This document shows, in pieces, positions 5,758 to 12,875 of a stretch of 22,854 bases of DNA. The DNA is from a virus, in the IMG/VR virus record IMGVR_UViG_3300036671_000152, positions 1-22,854 of that record; one strand, given 5' to 3'. The stretch's first letter is position 1, and each line of letters begins with the position of its first letter. A model generated the notes under the pieces. That model saw only the letters and a program-made list of their open reading frames with translations. It had not been told where the DNA came from and ran no database searches. Both the position numbers and the translations under genes were made by a program.

Positions 5758-6744
5758 TTATGCTCCTAACAATAGTTCTAGCTTCTTCTTCTTCAGCGCA
5801 AGCTTTTCCAACTCGCCCGTGAAGTCCTCCACTGGGGGAGCCTCAACCGCGGGGGCCAACTCATCAATCACCGTAGTCAGCAGTTGCCGATCATTGGCGC
5901 TAATGTCCTCACCGTTCTCAATCTTCAGCAACGCATCCGCAAGCGCATCAGCATCCACCCCAGAACGCTTAGCAGCCTTGTCCAGGCCACGCACCATCGT
6001 AGTCCCAGCGGTAGCCGTATAGGCAGGGAACGCCACAATAGACACCTCATGGAGTGACACGCGGTTCAGTGTCCTCACGGTGCCGTCACTGTTCCACTCA
6101 TCCCCACCACGCGCCACAGTGAAACCAAACGACATAGAATCCACGTCACCACGCTTGATAAGCTCACGCGCATCATTCCCCACCGTTGTATTAGCGATGT
6201 CTGCCTCCACATACAGGCCGCGTGCATCCTCACTAATCCGTAGGGTGTTAGCCCTTGTTGAGGCCAGAACGTCGCCGGTGCTGTGATTCCAGAGAAGCTT
6301 AATGTCATTACGGTTACGCAGTGACCCACGGAAAGCCCCCGGCGCGATACGCTCCGTGAACGGTAGCGGCTCACTATCCGAATTGAACACAGCGGCATAC
6401 CCGGAGAACTGCATCCCAGTATCGGTTTCGCGTATCTCAAAATCGGCAGCATTGACACGGGTTTCCATTTTGCTCAAAGCTTGGCCTTTAGCCCTTCCAT
6501 TATTATCTTGCTCCACTTTACCAATAACCTCATCGGCGACCGCCAAAAACCGTTTCACCGTGGGGGCACCCAAAACAACACCCCACACAGTATTCCCAGA
6601 CTCGGTAAGCGCCTCACGCGCCTCCACCCACATGCCAGGGGTCATCCCACCATGCGCCACCGCGTTAGCAACCTCCACATCGACAGCACGCCGAGCAATC
6701 GCACGCACCCACGAGGGAGGCATCAAAACATCCGACTCCATCAT
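5758..6744 (-). CDS. Capsid maturation protease (HK97 prohead protease, U35) with extra N-terminal domain
   Basis: A 328-aa protein. The protease core spans about residues 93-255: METRVNAADFEIRETDTGMQ, GYAAVFN, ERIAPGAF, the catalytic His in LWNHSTGDVLA and the catalytic Ser in RGDVDSMSFGF, then SLHEVSIVAFPAY. This is the standard prohead protease pattern. The C-terminal about 70 residues are acidic then Lys/Leu-rich, ending LEKLALKKKKLELLLGA, and may act as a scaffold-like coiled coil. The first about 90 residues (MMESDVLMPPSWVRAIARRA...) are not part of the usual family. The ATG at 6744 overlaps the portal stop by four bases, which supports the long start, though METRVNA could be an internal start. 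It cleaves the delta domain of the capsid protein and probably itself. Confidence 0.9.
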   Translation of the reverse strand: MMESDVLMPPSWVRAIARRAVDVEVANAVAHGGMTPGMWVEAREALTESGNTVWGVVLGAPTVKRFLAVADEVIGKVEQDNNGRAKGQALSKMETRVNAADFEIRETDTGMQFSGYAAVFNSDSEPLPFTERIAPGAFRGSLRNRNDIKLLWNHSTGDVLASTRANTLRISEDARGLYVEADIANTTVGNDARELIKRGDVDSMSFGFTVARGGDEWNSDGTVRTLNRVSLHEVSIVAFPAYTATAGTTMVRGLDKAAKRSGVDADALADALLKIENGEDISANDRQLLTTVIDELAPAVEAPPVEDFTGELEKLALKKKKLELLLGA

Positions 6745-8108
6745 TTCACCTCATCCTTGTAAACAGCATCCGGGTTATCAGGACCAACCTGTGCCACCCC
6801 CTGCAACTGCACCGAGGGAAGCCCCGTATGCGCAACCGGGGGAAGCCCCACCATCCCCAAAGCCTCCGACGGCTCAAACCCAGCAACCACTAGATCACGC
6901 GCCATCTGTACCCTCTCACGCTGCGCACGCACACCAGCATCCGACAAATCCACGTTCGCAAGAGGAACCCGTACAGCCTCGGCAGCCGGGCCTTCCTGTG
7001 GTGACATGTCCTCCAACCGGCGAATATCGTTGATAGCTAAAAAGCCTGACTGTATCCCTGTCGAGTAAGCGCTGTACCTTGTTTGAATGTCAGCACGCAA
7101 AAGCCCGTTCATGTTGAACTTTACAAACGCGGTTTCCCCGCCAGGATACCTAGACATTAGAGAACTCATCACCGCCTCTAATTTTGCGATGTAGGGCCGG
7201 AGAGTGAAGTTGGAAAATTGCAACGCGTTCTGCTCTACGCTCGCAAAAGTATTCGTACCCGGAAGATTTAGCATGTGAGAAGGAATACGCCAAATCCGGG
7301 CAACATCCTCCACCGCCATACGTCGCGCCTCGAGCGCCTGCGACTTCTCAGGGTCAGCCTGTGTCGGCTTAAAAGTTGCGCCCCCACTAAGAATCCCGGT
7401 ACGTCCAGACTTGCGCCAACCCTTATGCGCGTTGTCGAACGAGCCACGCAAACTTTCTGCCTGCTCCTGTGTGAGCGCCCCAGGGTACTCAATCACGCCC
7501 GCAAGCGTTGTCCCACTCCCAAAAAACGTGGCAGCATACGCTTCCAAAGCTTTAGACAACCCCAAATTTTCGCGCAACCCCACCACACGGGAAACCCCGC
7601 GAATAGTCCCAGGACGCAACAAATCAGGCACATACAAAATGTCCTCAGACGTGAGAGGCTTCTCCTCGCCCTGCACCGTGAACACTAGCCGGCCCTGCCC
7701 GTTACGGGTAATCTCCACATCCATCGGATTAAGCACAACAAGGTTCACAACCTCGCCCTTACCGTTGCTATACACCCGCACAAAACAATTACCGTCAATG
7801 AGAAGCGAAACAAGCAGCGAGTTATAGAACACAGAATGGCCCGCAAAATTTACGTCAGGTTGCGACACCCAAGACGGTTTAGGACGAAACGGTCTCCTGT
7901 TCCCATCAAGACGGATAAACGCATCCACCGGCAACGTCGAAATAGTATCCGCAATAAGCGACACCGCAGAATGAACAGCAGCAATACTCAACGCGTTATT
8001 CTGATCCACACCCACACCGGCAATTGTGCCAGCAGTCACATCCCCGCCACTACCCCACAAGGTTTGAAAACTAATCTCGCGTTGTTCGAACAGTTTGCCA
8101 AAAATCAT
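6741..8108 (-). CDS. Portal protein (HK97 family)
   Basis: A 455-aa protein with clear portal features: ALSIAAVHSAVSLIADTIST near residue 40, the 'LLIDGNCFVRVY' strand, NPMDVEITR, and the helix region EAYAATFFGSGTTLAGVIEY. These are followed by the family hallmark DVARIWRIPSHMLNLPGTNT and TFASVEQNALQFSNFTLRPY. Portals form the dodecameric ring at the unique capsid vertex through which DNA is packaged and ejected. The start overlaps the stop of the small membrane protein gene by four bases (ATGA), and its own stop overlaps the protease start. The order TerL-small membrane protein-portal-protease is coherent with one packaging/head operon. Confidence 0.96.
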   Translation of the reverse strand: MIFGKLFEQREISFQTLWGSGGDVTAGTIAGVGVDQNNALSIAAVHSAVSLIADTISTLPVDAFIRLDGNRRPFRPKPSWVSQPDVNFAGHSVFYNSLLVSLLIDGNCFVRVYSNGKGEVVNLVVLNPMDVEITRNGQGRLVFTVQGEEKPLTSEDILYVPDLLRPGTIRGVSRVVGLRENLGLSKALEAYAATFFGSGTTLAGVIEYPGALTQEQAESLRGSFDNAHKGWRKSGRTGILSGGATFKPTQADPEKSQALEARRMAVEDVARIWRIPSHMLNLPGTNTFASVEQNALQFSNFTLRPYIAKLEAVMSSLMSRYPGGETAFVKFNMNGLLRADIQTRYSAYSTGIQSGFLAINDIRRLEDMSPQEGPAAEAVRVPLANVDLSDAGVRAQRERVQMARDLVVAGFEPSEALGMVGLPPVAHTGLPSVQLQGVAQVGPDNPDAVYKDEVK

Positions 8109-8239
8109 TTACTCTCCAACGAAATACCAATAACGATAACAATAATTCCTGCCACGATAAACCCGAGGGGAACCCAAATAAGTGCTGCGCCCGCAACAAC
8201 GAAGGCTGACCCAACAATCTGCAAAATGTTATCCATCAT
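8105..8239 (-). CDS. Small two-helix membrane protein between terminase and portal
   Basis: A 44-aa frame (start ATG at 8239 or the adjacent ATG at 8236) encodes MMDNILQIVGSAFVVAGAAL followed by a second hydrophobic run (FIVAGIIVIVIGISLE) and ends SK. Two membrane segments of about 17 residues are separated by WVPLG. The AAGGTG ribosome site overlaps the terminase stop, and the stop overlaps the portal start by four bases. These tight overlaps argue strongly that the gene is real. The function is unknown: a holin-like role is conceivable, but the site is odd for a lysis gene, and head-related small membrane proteins at this position occur in actinophages. Confidence 0.8.
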   Translation of the reverse strand: MMDNILQIVGSAFVVAGAALIWVPLGFIVAGIIVIVIGISLESK

Positions 8240-8243
8240 CACC

Positions 8244-9770
8244 TTAATCAAAAAATTGTGGAGGCTCCTCTAGTTTACCGCCTCCGAGTGCCCGGTCTAC
8301 AGCAATAGTCATAGCAACCGCAGCATCAATCTTGCGTGGACTGTTCCTAGAGTCTTTGACAATACGCGGGCCAACATTATCGAGCTTTGTTATCGCGTTA
8401 CTGAGATGCCGGGTTAGTACAGGGTTTCCGTCATGTATCAACCGTTTCTCCATTACCGCATCAAACACCAGAGCGCCAGCCGTCACCATACGGCGTGCAG
8501 AAGTGCTGGGCCACTCCACAATCGGCACACCCTTATCCTGCAAAATCCCCATCGACCTCTGCCAACGGAAAGGGTCACACGCAACCTCACGCACCTTCGG
8601 ATGAGCCTGACAAAAATCGAGAATAGTCTGCTCCACCTCAGCAATATCCACCCGCCACTCATCATCATGAATCGTAATATCTTTCTCCCACGACTTCACC
8701 ATAAACACCTTTACCGACTCATCACCCTTAGGGACAACCGCGCCCACAATGACAGAAGCATCCCCAGAGAAGGAACCGTCAAAACCGAGAACAATCTCAT
8801 CATCAGGGGACACCGTAAACTCTGCCTCGCACGCCTCCCACGCCCCCGTAGGCAACCATGACAGTTGGGAGGACACCCACTGGTTACACCTTTTCGTACG
8901 AAACTCTGCCTCAGGTGTACGCCTCACAGCGCTCTCAAAGTCAGCGATAGCGTTCAGATCCCCCAACCCAGGGTTTGCTATACGCCAGGTGTCCTCAAGT
9001 TTGTGGTCAGCCTCCTCGGGTGCCTCCCACCACGCCATAAAAAAACTGGGGTCATCAACTTCACCTCGAGCAACTTTCTGCCCGTACTGGTACAGAGAAT
9101 AGGCGATGGAATCCCTGCCGGTACTGTCAGCCTTCACACCCGCTGTGGTGATACCGATAAGAGTGGCAAGGTTTCCGCGAGCACCCATTGCAAGGCTAAA
9201 AGTGTCATAAAGTTCGCGGTTCTTCTGCGCGTGAACCTCATCCATCACCGTCAAAGTAGGGGAAAGTCCCTCCTTGCTATACGCCTCAGCAGACACCACC
9301 CGGTACACAGAACCCATCTTGGGCAACTCAATCGCGTCACGGTAAAGTTTTGTAATCCCAGACAATTCCGGGGAACCCTCAAGCATTCGCTTAGCATCCT
9401 GAAAGACAATCCGAGCCTGTTCTTTCTCCGCAGCCACCGAATACACCTCAGCACCCTTAGGGCCAAGAATCAAACCATAAAGGGCAATCACCGAACCCAA
9501 AGCGCTCTTACCGTTCTTTCGAGGCATGCCCACAAGTTGCGACTGATGCCGATACCCACCGTTCTCAAAAGCGAACATGTGTTCGAGTAAACTCACCTGC
9601 CAGGGGCGCAACACCAAAGGCGAACCAGAACCCCCCGCCACAGAATCCTTAGTGATCAGACCATAAGCCTCCGCAAAATCGCAGATAGGTTCCTCATCAC
9701 GCCCAGCCTGAATCGCCTTCTCGGGTACAGGTGTCAGCCAGCGAGGAGGCCAGCTCTCAACTTCCGTCAC
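8244..9770 (-). CDS. Terminase large subunit
   Basis: A 508-aa packaging motor ATPase/nuclease. The N-terminal ATPase has an adenine-binding-type PLVLRPWQVSLLEHMFAF, Walker A GMPRKNGKSALGS (about residue 90) and Walker B LTVMDEVHAQ (about 172), followed by the coupling motif LIGITTAG. The C-terminal RNase H-like nuclease begins with the acidic motif LGFDGSFSGDASV (about 330), continues with CDPFRWQ, and ends with KIDAAVAMTIAVDRAL. A GTG at 9770 is preferred over the upstream TTG because AGAGG lies seven bases before it. The gene overlaps the small subunit by 14 bases. The nuclease end carries a copy of the dispersed CTCTAGTTTACCGC motif within codons for GGKLEE. Confidence 0.96.
   Translation of the reverse strand: MTEVESWPPRWLTPVPEKAIQAGRDEEPICDFAEAYGLITKDSVAGGSGSPLVLRPWQVSLLEHMFAFENGGYRHQSQLVGMPRKNGKSALGSVIALYGLILGPKGAEVYSVAAEKEQARIVFQDAKRMLEGSPELSGITKLYRDAIELPKMGSVYRVVSAEAYSKEGLSPTLTVMDEVHAQKNRELYDTFSLAMGARGNLATLIGITTAGVKADSTGRDSIAYSLYQYGQKVARGEVDDPSFFMAWWEAPEEADHKLEDTWRIANPGLGDLNAIADFESAVRRTPEAEFRTKRCNQWVSSQLSWLPTGAWEACEAEFTVSPDDEIVLGFDGSFSGDASVIVGAVVPKGDESVKVFMVKSWEKDITIHDDEWRVDIAEVEQTILDFCQAHPKVREVACDPFRWQRSMGILQDKGVPIVEWPSTSARRMVTAGALVFDAVMEKRLIHDGNPVLTRHLSNAITKLDNVGPRIVKDSRNSPRKIDAAVAMTIAVDRALGGGKLEEPPQFFD
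8268..8281 (-). repeat. Dispersed 14-bp motif, copy in the terminase 3' end
   Basis: Identical to the 14-mer at 3647-3660 (CTCTAGTTTACCGC on plus). It lies inside coding sequence, so conservation may be partly coincidental. Confidence 0.4.
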
Positions 9771-10230
9771 CCGCAAGCCTCTCAGACCTGGTAGCCCTAC
9801 GCTCCATAAGTTCCTCCAACTTGCTCTTAGCCTTCACCTCAGCGACACCCAAACGCGAACGGTCAGAAGGGGTGAACCCGAGCAGGGAAAGGTTGGACAC
9901 AATCTGCCGGTCAAGTTCCCGCAACCCGCGCCTCATTGTGGCATCATCAGTTTGCATCACCTTTACCCGCAAGTTCCACCGTTCATCAACCATCTCACAA
10001 GTCATGGTGAGCAGTTCCAGGTCAGTCCTATCTGAAACCCAGGTTGCACCCATACCCCACACACGATTCCATAAGTCGTGCCCATACTTCAGCAACCGGC
10101 GCGGAGGCTGAGGAGTTTCCTCAACCTGCTGCAAAAGCACCACGCTGTTCTCATCAGGCATGGCCCGCTTCCCAGGGTTCCCTAGCAGGCGTTTCTGCTC
10201 AATCGGTTTCGATGGTCTACCTGCGGGCAT
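9757..10230 (-). CDS. Terminase small subunit (P27-like)
   Basis: A 157-aa protein beginning MPAGRPSKPIEQKRLLGNPG. The 'GRPxKPxxxKRLxGNPGKR' opening is a signature of the phage P27-type small terminase family, which recognises the packaging site and loads the large subunit. A helical DNA-binding/oligomerisation region follows (PPRRLLKYGHDLWNRVWGMG; DLELLTMTCEMVDERWNLRV). The last part contains SLLGFTPSDRSRLGVAEVKA, also typical of the family. It starts by TAATG overlap with the ParB-methyltransferase gene and overlaps the large subunit gene. Confidence 0.93.
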   Translation of the reverse strand: MPAGRPSKPIEQKRLLGNPGKRAMPDENSVVLLQQVEETPQPPRRLLKYGHDLWNRVWGMGATWVSDRTDLELLTMTCEMVDERWNLRVKVMQTDDATMRRGLRELDRQIVSNLSLLGFTPSDRSRLGVAEVKAKSKLEELMERRATRSERLAGDGS

Positions 10231-11375
10231 TACAACAACACCGCCTTTTCTCCAGTCGAATTTTCCCAGCGCTCGATAATCACATCACAGTATTTAGGGT
10301 CAAGCTCCATCGCATAACAACTCTTATTCAACTTCTCAGCAGCCATAACCGTAAATCCAGATCCTGCATACAAGTCCACAACAATCTCTCCCTTGTTGCC
10401 CCAACGCTCCAGAAACCACAAAGCAAGCGCAACTGGTTTCTGTGTTGGGTGAACTCTGGTTTCATCACCCCTAGCTGTGTAATTAGTTGTCACAAGAACG
10501 CGAGCCAATTCACGCTTATGTGGTGTCTTAGACCAGCAAGTTTCAAAAGCGCTGCCAAATTTCCCATCAAGTAATCCGATGTTTTCATCACTGTATTTAT
10601 CCCAGATAATCCAGCTCCCGAGGTTGGGATACTTCCGCCCTAATGTTTCAATGTAATAATCAGCGCCCCACAAGAAAATCTCCTTGCAATAAGAAAATGT
10701 GTCAATCAAAAAAGATGCGTCAAACTGAACATCATCGTTGATAACAGCATCATGCTTTCTTCCCTTATCGCCCATCTTTGAATAATCAGTGTCAAGGTTC
10801 ATGCCATAAGGCGGATCCGTAAACACCATGTCAGCCCTCGCGCCATCCATAAGCTTCTCAACAGTTGCCTTATCCGATGAGTCACCACACAGAAGCCGAT
10901 GGTTACCCAACCTCCACAAGTTGCCCAACCTGGCATTAGGTTCCTTAGGAGGCTCAGGCGGATTATCCTCCTCTGAGTCATCATCATTAGCGGTCACTGC
11001 TTCAAACCCGAGCGCCTCAATATCAAACCCAGCCTGCTCCAACTCCAGCAACTGTGCAGACAACACCTCAGGGTTCCACTCCGCCAACTCAGCCGAACGA
11101 TTATCAGCCAACGCAAACGCCGTAGCCTGCTCCGCCGACCAATCACGCGGAACCCGCACAACATCAACGCTCGTCACCCCCAACACGCGGGCCGCCTCCA
11201 CAGTCCCATTCCCCGCCACAATCACATTCTCAGCCGTAACCACAATCGGCTTGCGCTGACCGAACTCTTTCAAGCTCGAAGCAATCGCCGCCAAGTTCGC
11301 ATCAGAATGTTTCCGCGCATTATTAGGGTCAGGAACCAAACTCTCAACCGCAACCGACTCAATCTTTAAACTCAC
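10230..11375 (-). CDS. ParB-like nuclease domain fused to adenine-type DNA methyltransferase
   Basis: A 381-aa protein. Residues 1-105 form a ParB/Srx-like domain: VESLVPDPNNARKHSDANLA, SLKEFGQRKPIVV and the GNGTVEAARVLG motif. After an acidic linker (NDDDSEEDNPPEPPKEPN), residues 150-375 form an amino-methyltransferase of the beta class. The catalytic motif TDPPYGMNL comes first, then WGADYY, HPTQKPVALALWFLER, and the AdoMet motif DLYAGSGFTVMAAE near the C-terminus. This fusion is widespread next to phage terminases and is thought to protect phage DNA from restriction or to mark it for packaging. It starts at GTG by GTGA overlap with the P-loop gene and overlaps the small terminase start. 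The target sequence cannot be read from the protein. Confidence 0.93.
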   Translation of the reverse strand: MSLKIESVAVESLVPDPNNARKHSDANLAAIASSLKEFGQRKPIVVTAENVIVAGNGTVEAARVLGVTSVDVVRVPRDWSAEQATAFALADNRSAELAEWNPEVLSAQLLELEQAGFDIEALGFEAVTANDDDSEEDNPPEPPKEPNARLGNLWRLGNHRLLCGDSSDKATVEKLMDGARADMVFTDPPYGMNLDTDYSKMGDKGRKHDAVINDDVQFDASFLIDTFSYCKEIFLWGADYYIETLGRKYPNLGSWIIWDKYSDENIGLLDGKFGSAFETCWSKTPHKRELARVLVTTNYTARGDETRVHPTQKPVALALWFLERWGNKGEIVVDLYAGSGFTVMAAEKLNKSCYAMELDPKYCDVIIERWENSTGEKAVLL

Positions 11376-11800
11376 GACGCACCCCTCTTGTAATAATAAT
11401 TATCAATAACCTCACGCACAAGCTTCTGATTCTCCACCGGCCTACCCCTCAACCTCTCCAAACACACAGCCCGACCTGGACTCACCTCCACAAACGATGC
11501 CCCCGCAAACCGATACTTAGCCCGGTCATCCATCGACGGATCAGTATGAATAATCCACACCCCCAAATACCTTTCACCCTGAGCAACACGCAACGCAGTC
11601 CCCACAGCAGCCTTCCGCGCAGCACGCGCAACCTCACGAACCTTCCCCCCATACTCAAACGGCAAAGTACCCTCCACAGACAACGCCAAAGCCAACCTAT
11701 CCATATCCACAACAATATCCCCGGCCTTACAATTCTCCGCAATATACGTAGACTTCCCCCCACACGGCGGGCCAGTAACAATCGTGATAGAAGGCATCAC
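11372..11800 (-). CDS. P-loop nucleotide kinase-like protein
   Basis: A 142-aa protein with an N-terminal Walker A motif, TIVTGPPCGGKSTYIAENCK, a following GDIVVDMDRLALAL (Walker B-like/strand 3), and a C-terminal Arg-rich ERLRGRPV lid. The fold is that of small AAA/polynucleotide or adenylate-kinase-like P-loop enzymes. Such genes are common just upstream of phage terminase or methyltransferase genes. The substrate could be a nucleoside, a nucleic acid end or an RNA, and cannot be decided. It is the first gene after the LexA-box region and thus the likely promoter-proximal gene of the packaging operon. The start may be GTG (11800) or ATG (11797); GGGGTG lies right before. Confidence 0.85.
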   Translation of the reverse strand: MMPSITIVTGPPCGGKSTYIAENCKAGDIVVDMDRLALALSVEGTLPFEYGGKVREVARAARKAAVGTALRVAQGERYLGVWIIHTDPSMDDRAKYRFAGASFVEVSPGRAVCLERLRGRPVENQKLVREVIDNYYYKRGAS

Positions 11801-11815
11801 CCCAGCCTACCGCAC

Positions 11816-11831
11816 TTGAACAGGCGTTCGA
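11816..11831. promoter_or_regulatory. LexA-like box 1
   Basis: TTGAAC-AGGC-GTTCGA matches the actinobacterial/Bacillus consensus TCGAAC-N4-GTTCGA at 11 of 12 fixed positions. It is about 16 bases upstream of the first gene of the packaging operon. Confidence 0.65.
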
Positions 11832-11977
11832 CCCAAAACCAATAATTACGCGGGTGTCCACAAAGCGGTGGGCTACGGGGTATAGAGTACCGCTGTATAA
11901 GGTTCGACCCCGCCCCGTAGTAATGCCGGGAGGGCCGGTGGGGTGCCGCCAGGGCTAGTCTCTGGTGTGTGTTTGTG

Positions 11978-11993
11978 TCGAACAGGTGTTCGT
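11978..11993. promoter_or_regulatory. LexA-like box 2
   Basis: TCGAAC-AGGT-GTTCGT, 11 of 12 consensus positions, in the middle of the control region. Confidence 0.65.
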
Positions 11994-12060
11994 ATTGCAT
12001 GTGACTGTTTAGGCGATTGCCGTACTCGGGTGCGCCCGGTGCCGTGATGTGAGCGTTTGT

Positions 12061-12076
12061 TCGAACGTGTGTTCTA
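12061..12076. promoter_or_regulatory. LexA-like box 3
   Basis: TCGAAC-GTGT-GTTCTA, 11 of 12 consensus positions. On the plus strand TTGTTC (12058-12063) and TATAGA at 18-base spacing resemble a weak promoter overlapping this box, but no plus-strand gene follows. Confidence 0.65.
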
Positions 12077-12092
12077 CTGGTATAGAGGGGTA

Positions 12093-12111
12093 CCCTCCCC
12101 CCCCTCCCCCC
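12093..12111 (-). other. G-run with G-quadruplex potential
   Basis: The minus strand has runs of 6, 8 and 3 G separated by single A, directly after the HNH stop codon. The 8-G run can supply two tracts, so four G-tracts are available. It may halt polymerase or replication, or mark the end of the replication operon. Confidence 0.5.
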
Positions 12112-12437
12112 TAAAGTTTTTTGTTCCCCCGGCTTTGATTACATTGTGAATGTGTTATAGCGAGAGGTGATTGCGGATTTGATGGGAGAAGATGGTCTGC
12201 TTGCCCTGTCCCTGGTGGTACGGGCTGCCCGCATAGGTGGCATACCCCCCCGGTGGCCTTTAAACGTTTGCGTGCCTTTTGGTAGTCGTAACCGTATAGG
12301 GCGGCCTTCTTGGCTTTGCGTTCCGGGTCAGCATCCCTTATACGATCGCGTATGCGTTCTTGCCCTCGGTGACAGTTTCGGCAAGTACTGTCTGGTGAAA
12401 GTACACCGCATCTGAGGCAAGGCTTGTTGAACTTCAT
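12111..12437 (-). CDS. HNH endonuclease
   Basis: A 108-aa protein with an N-terminal zinc ribbon (CLRCGVLSPDSTCRNCHRGQ), a basic helical linker and the HNH core CHLCGQPV...ADHLLP...HSQCNQSRGNK. The CxxC pair, the DH dipeptide and the terminal CN-x-RG-NK are standard for HNH nucleases. Phage HNH proteins encoded next to terminase genes often stimulate packaging-site cleavage; this one is separated from the terminase by three other units but in the same direction. AAGGATTCCC before the ATG is the ribosome site and lies inside a copy of the 20-base junction element. The stop is followed by a G-run. Confidence 0.88.
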   Translation of the reverse strand: MKFNKPCLRCGVLSPDSTCRNCHRGQERIRDRIRDADPERKAKKAALYGYDYQKARKRLKATGGVCHLCGQPVPPGTGQADHLLPSNPQSPLAITHSQCNQSRGNKKL

Positions 12438-12444
12438 CTAGTGG

Positions 12445-12464
12445 GAATCCTTAGCGATTTTTGC
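12445..12464 (-). repeat. 20-base junction element, copy A
   Basis: The plus strand reads GAATCCTTAGCGATTTTTGC. It spans the end of the 128-aa gene, and its AAGGAT (minus) serves as ribosome site for the HNH gene. Confidence 0.6.
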
Positions 12465-12837
12465 CAAGTCCTGCACTTGCCCAAGCCTTAACAACTAACG
12501 TAAACTCACTGATCGTCAAATTCGATAGACGGTCAAAGTCTTCCTCCGCGAACGACATTTCCGCCGCATCAAACAAGATAAGCAACTCCCCCCCATCCTG
12601 AGCAATCTGTGAAGCCCGTAAGTCTGCGAGCATCACAATCGGGAGTAAATAGAAACTCTTAGCAGTCCCCCGAAACGCTGCCGTCACAACCTCCACATGG
12701 GAAGGCGCATCCTCATAGAAGCCTTGAGCAAGCAGGTCAAACTCTGACAGTACAGGGAAACCTGTTGGGGTACGTCTCACACGCCACCAGCGCCTAGCTA
12801 AGGCGATTAGTAGCCTGTAACGCTTTACTACACGCAT
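12451..12837 (-). CDS. Hypothetical 128-aa protein
   Basis: The protein has a strongly basic N-terminus (MRVVKRYRLLIALARRWWRV), a central region with HVEVVTAAFRGTAKSFYLLP and an acidic helical LLILFDAAEMSFAEEDFDRL, ending WASAGLGKNR. I recognise no family. The aromatic/basic start could bind nucleic acid or be a short amphipathic helix. It begins at ATG 12837 with CGGGGAACA as a ribosome site and is overlapped by the short MKIxxDS frame. It lies between the metallophosphoesterase and HNH genes, in the early/middle replication segment. Confidence 0.75.
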   Translation of the reverse strand: MRVVKRYRLLIALARRWWRVRRTPTGFPVLSEFDLLAQGFYEDAPSHVEVVTAAFRGTAKSFYLLPIVMLADLRASQIAQDGGELLILFDAAEMSFAEEDFDRLSNLTISEFTLVVKAWASAGLGKNR

Positions 12838-12875
12838 TGTTCCCCGATGGTCGTAGAATCCTTACGAATTTTCAT
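12828..12875 (-). CDS. 15-residue MKIxxDS leader peptide, copy B
   Basis: ATG at 12875 overlaps the stop of the metallophosphoesterase gene (TGATG). The frame encodes MKIRKDSTTIGEQCV and ends just past the start codon of the 128-aa gene. The start lies in the 20-base junction element (plus strand GAATCCTTACGAATTTTCAT, 12856-12875). Equivalent short frames occur at 16007-16045 and 18065-18109. It may be translated by coupling and set downstream initiation, or it may simply reflect a nucleotide signal. Confidence 0.5.
   Translation of the reverse strand: MKIRKDSTTIGEQCV

Larger units (their letters stand above)
11801..12110. promoter_or_regulatory. Non-coding control region before the packaging operon
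   Basis: A 310-base stretch without a convincing gene. It holds three LexA-like boxes, an 8-bp inverted repeat CTACGGGG/CCCCGTAG (11873-11880/11913-11920), and two copies of a GGTATAGAG...GTACC sequence (11879-11891 and 12079-12094). A G-run lies at its upstream end. I cannot assign the -35/-10 with confidence. The logical product is the minus-strand packaging/head operon starting at 11800. Confidence 0.6.

Noticed and set aside
9571-9586. LexA-like box GCGAAC-ATGT-GTTCGA in the large terminase gene
   Set aside because: It matches at 11 of 12 positions, but it encodes conserved terminase residues (LLEHMFAFE) deep inside the gene, so a control role is doubtful.
11871-11920. tRNA-like look: CTACGGGG/CCCCGTAG flanking GGTTCGACC
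   Set aside because: Only 32 bases separate the arms, and the expected T stem (TAAGG with CCGCC) does not pair. No anticodon arm can be drawn.
11797-12000. 67-codon minus-strand frame through the LexA-box region
   Set aside because: No ribosome site, contains two LexA-like palindromes, and composition (Arg, Pro, His, Tyr) is unlike neighbouring proteins. Non-coding regulation is the better explanation.
12167-12415. Plus-strand 82-codon frame opposite the HNH gene
   Set aside because: It is an antisense shadow of the HNH gene, which has clear catalytic motifs on the minus strand.
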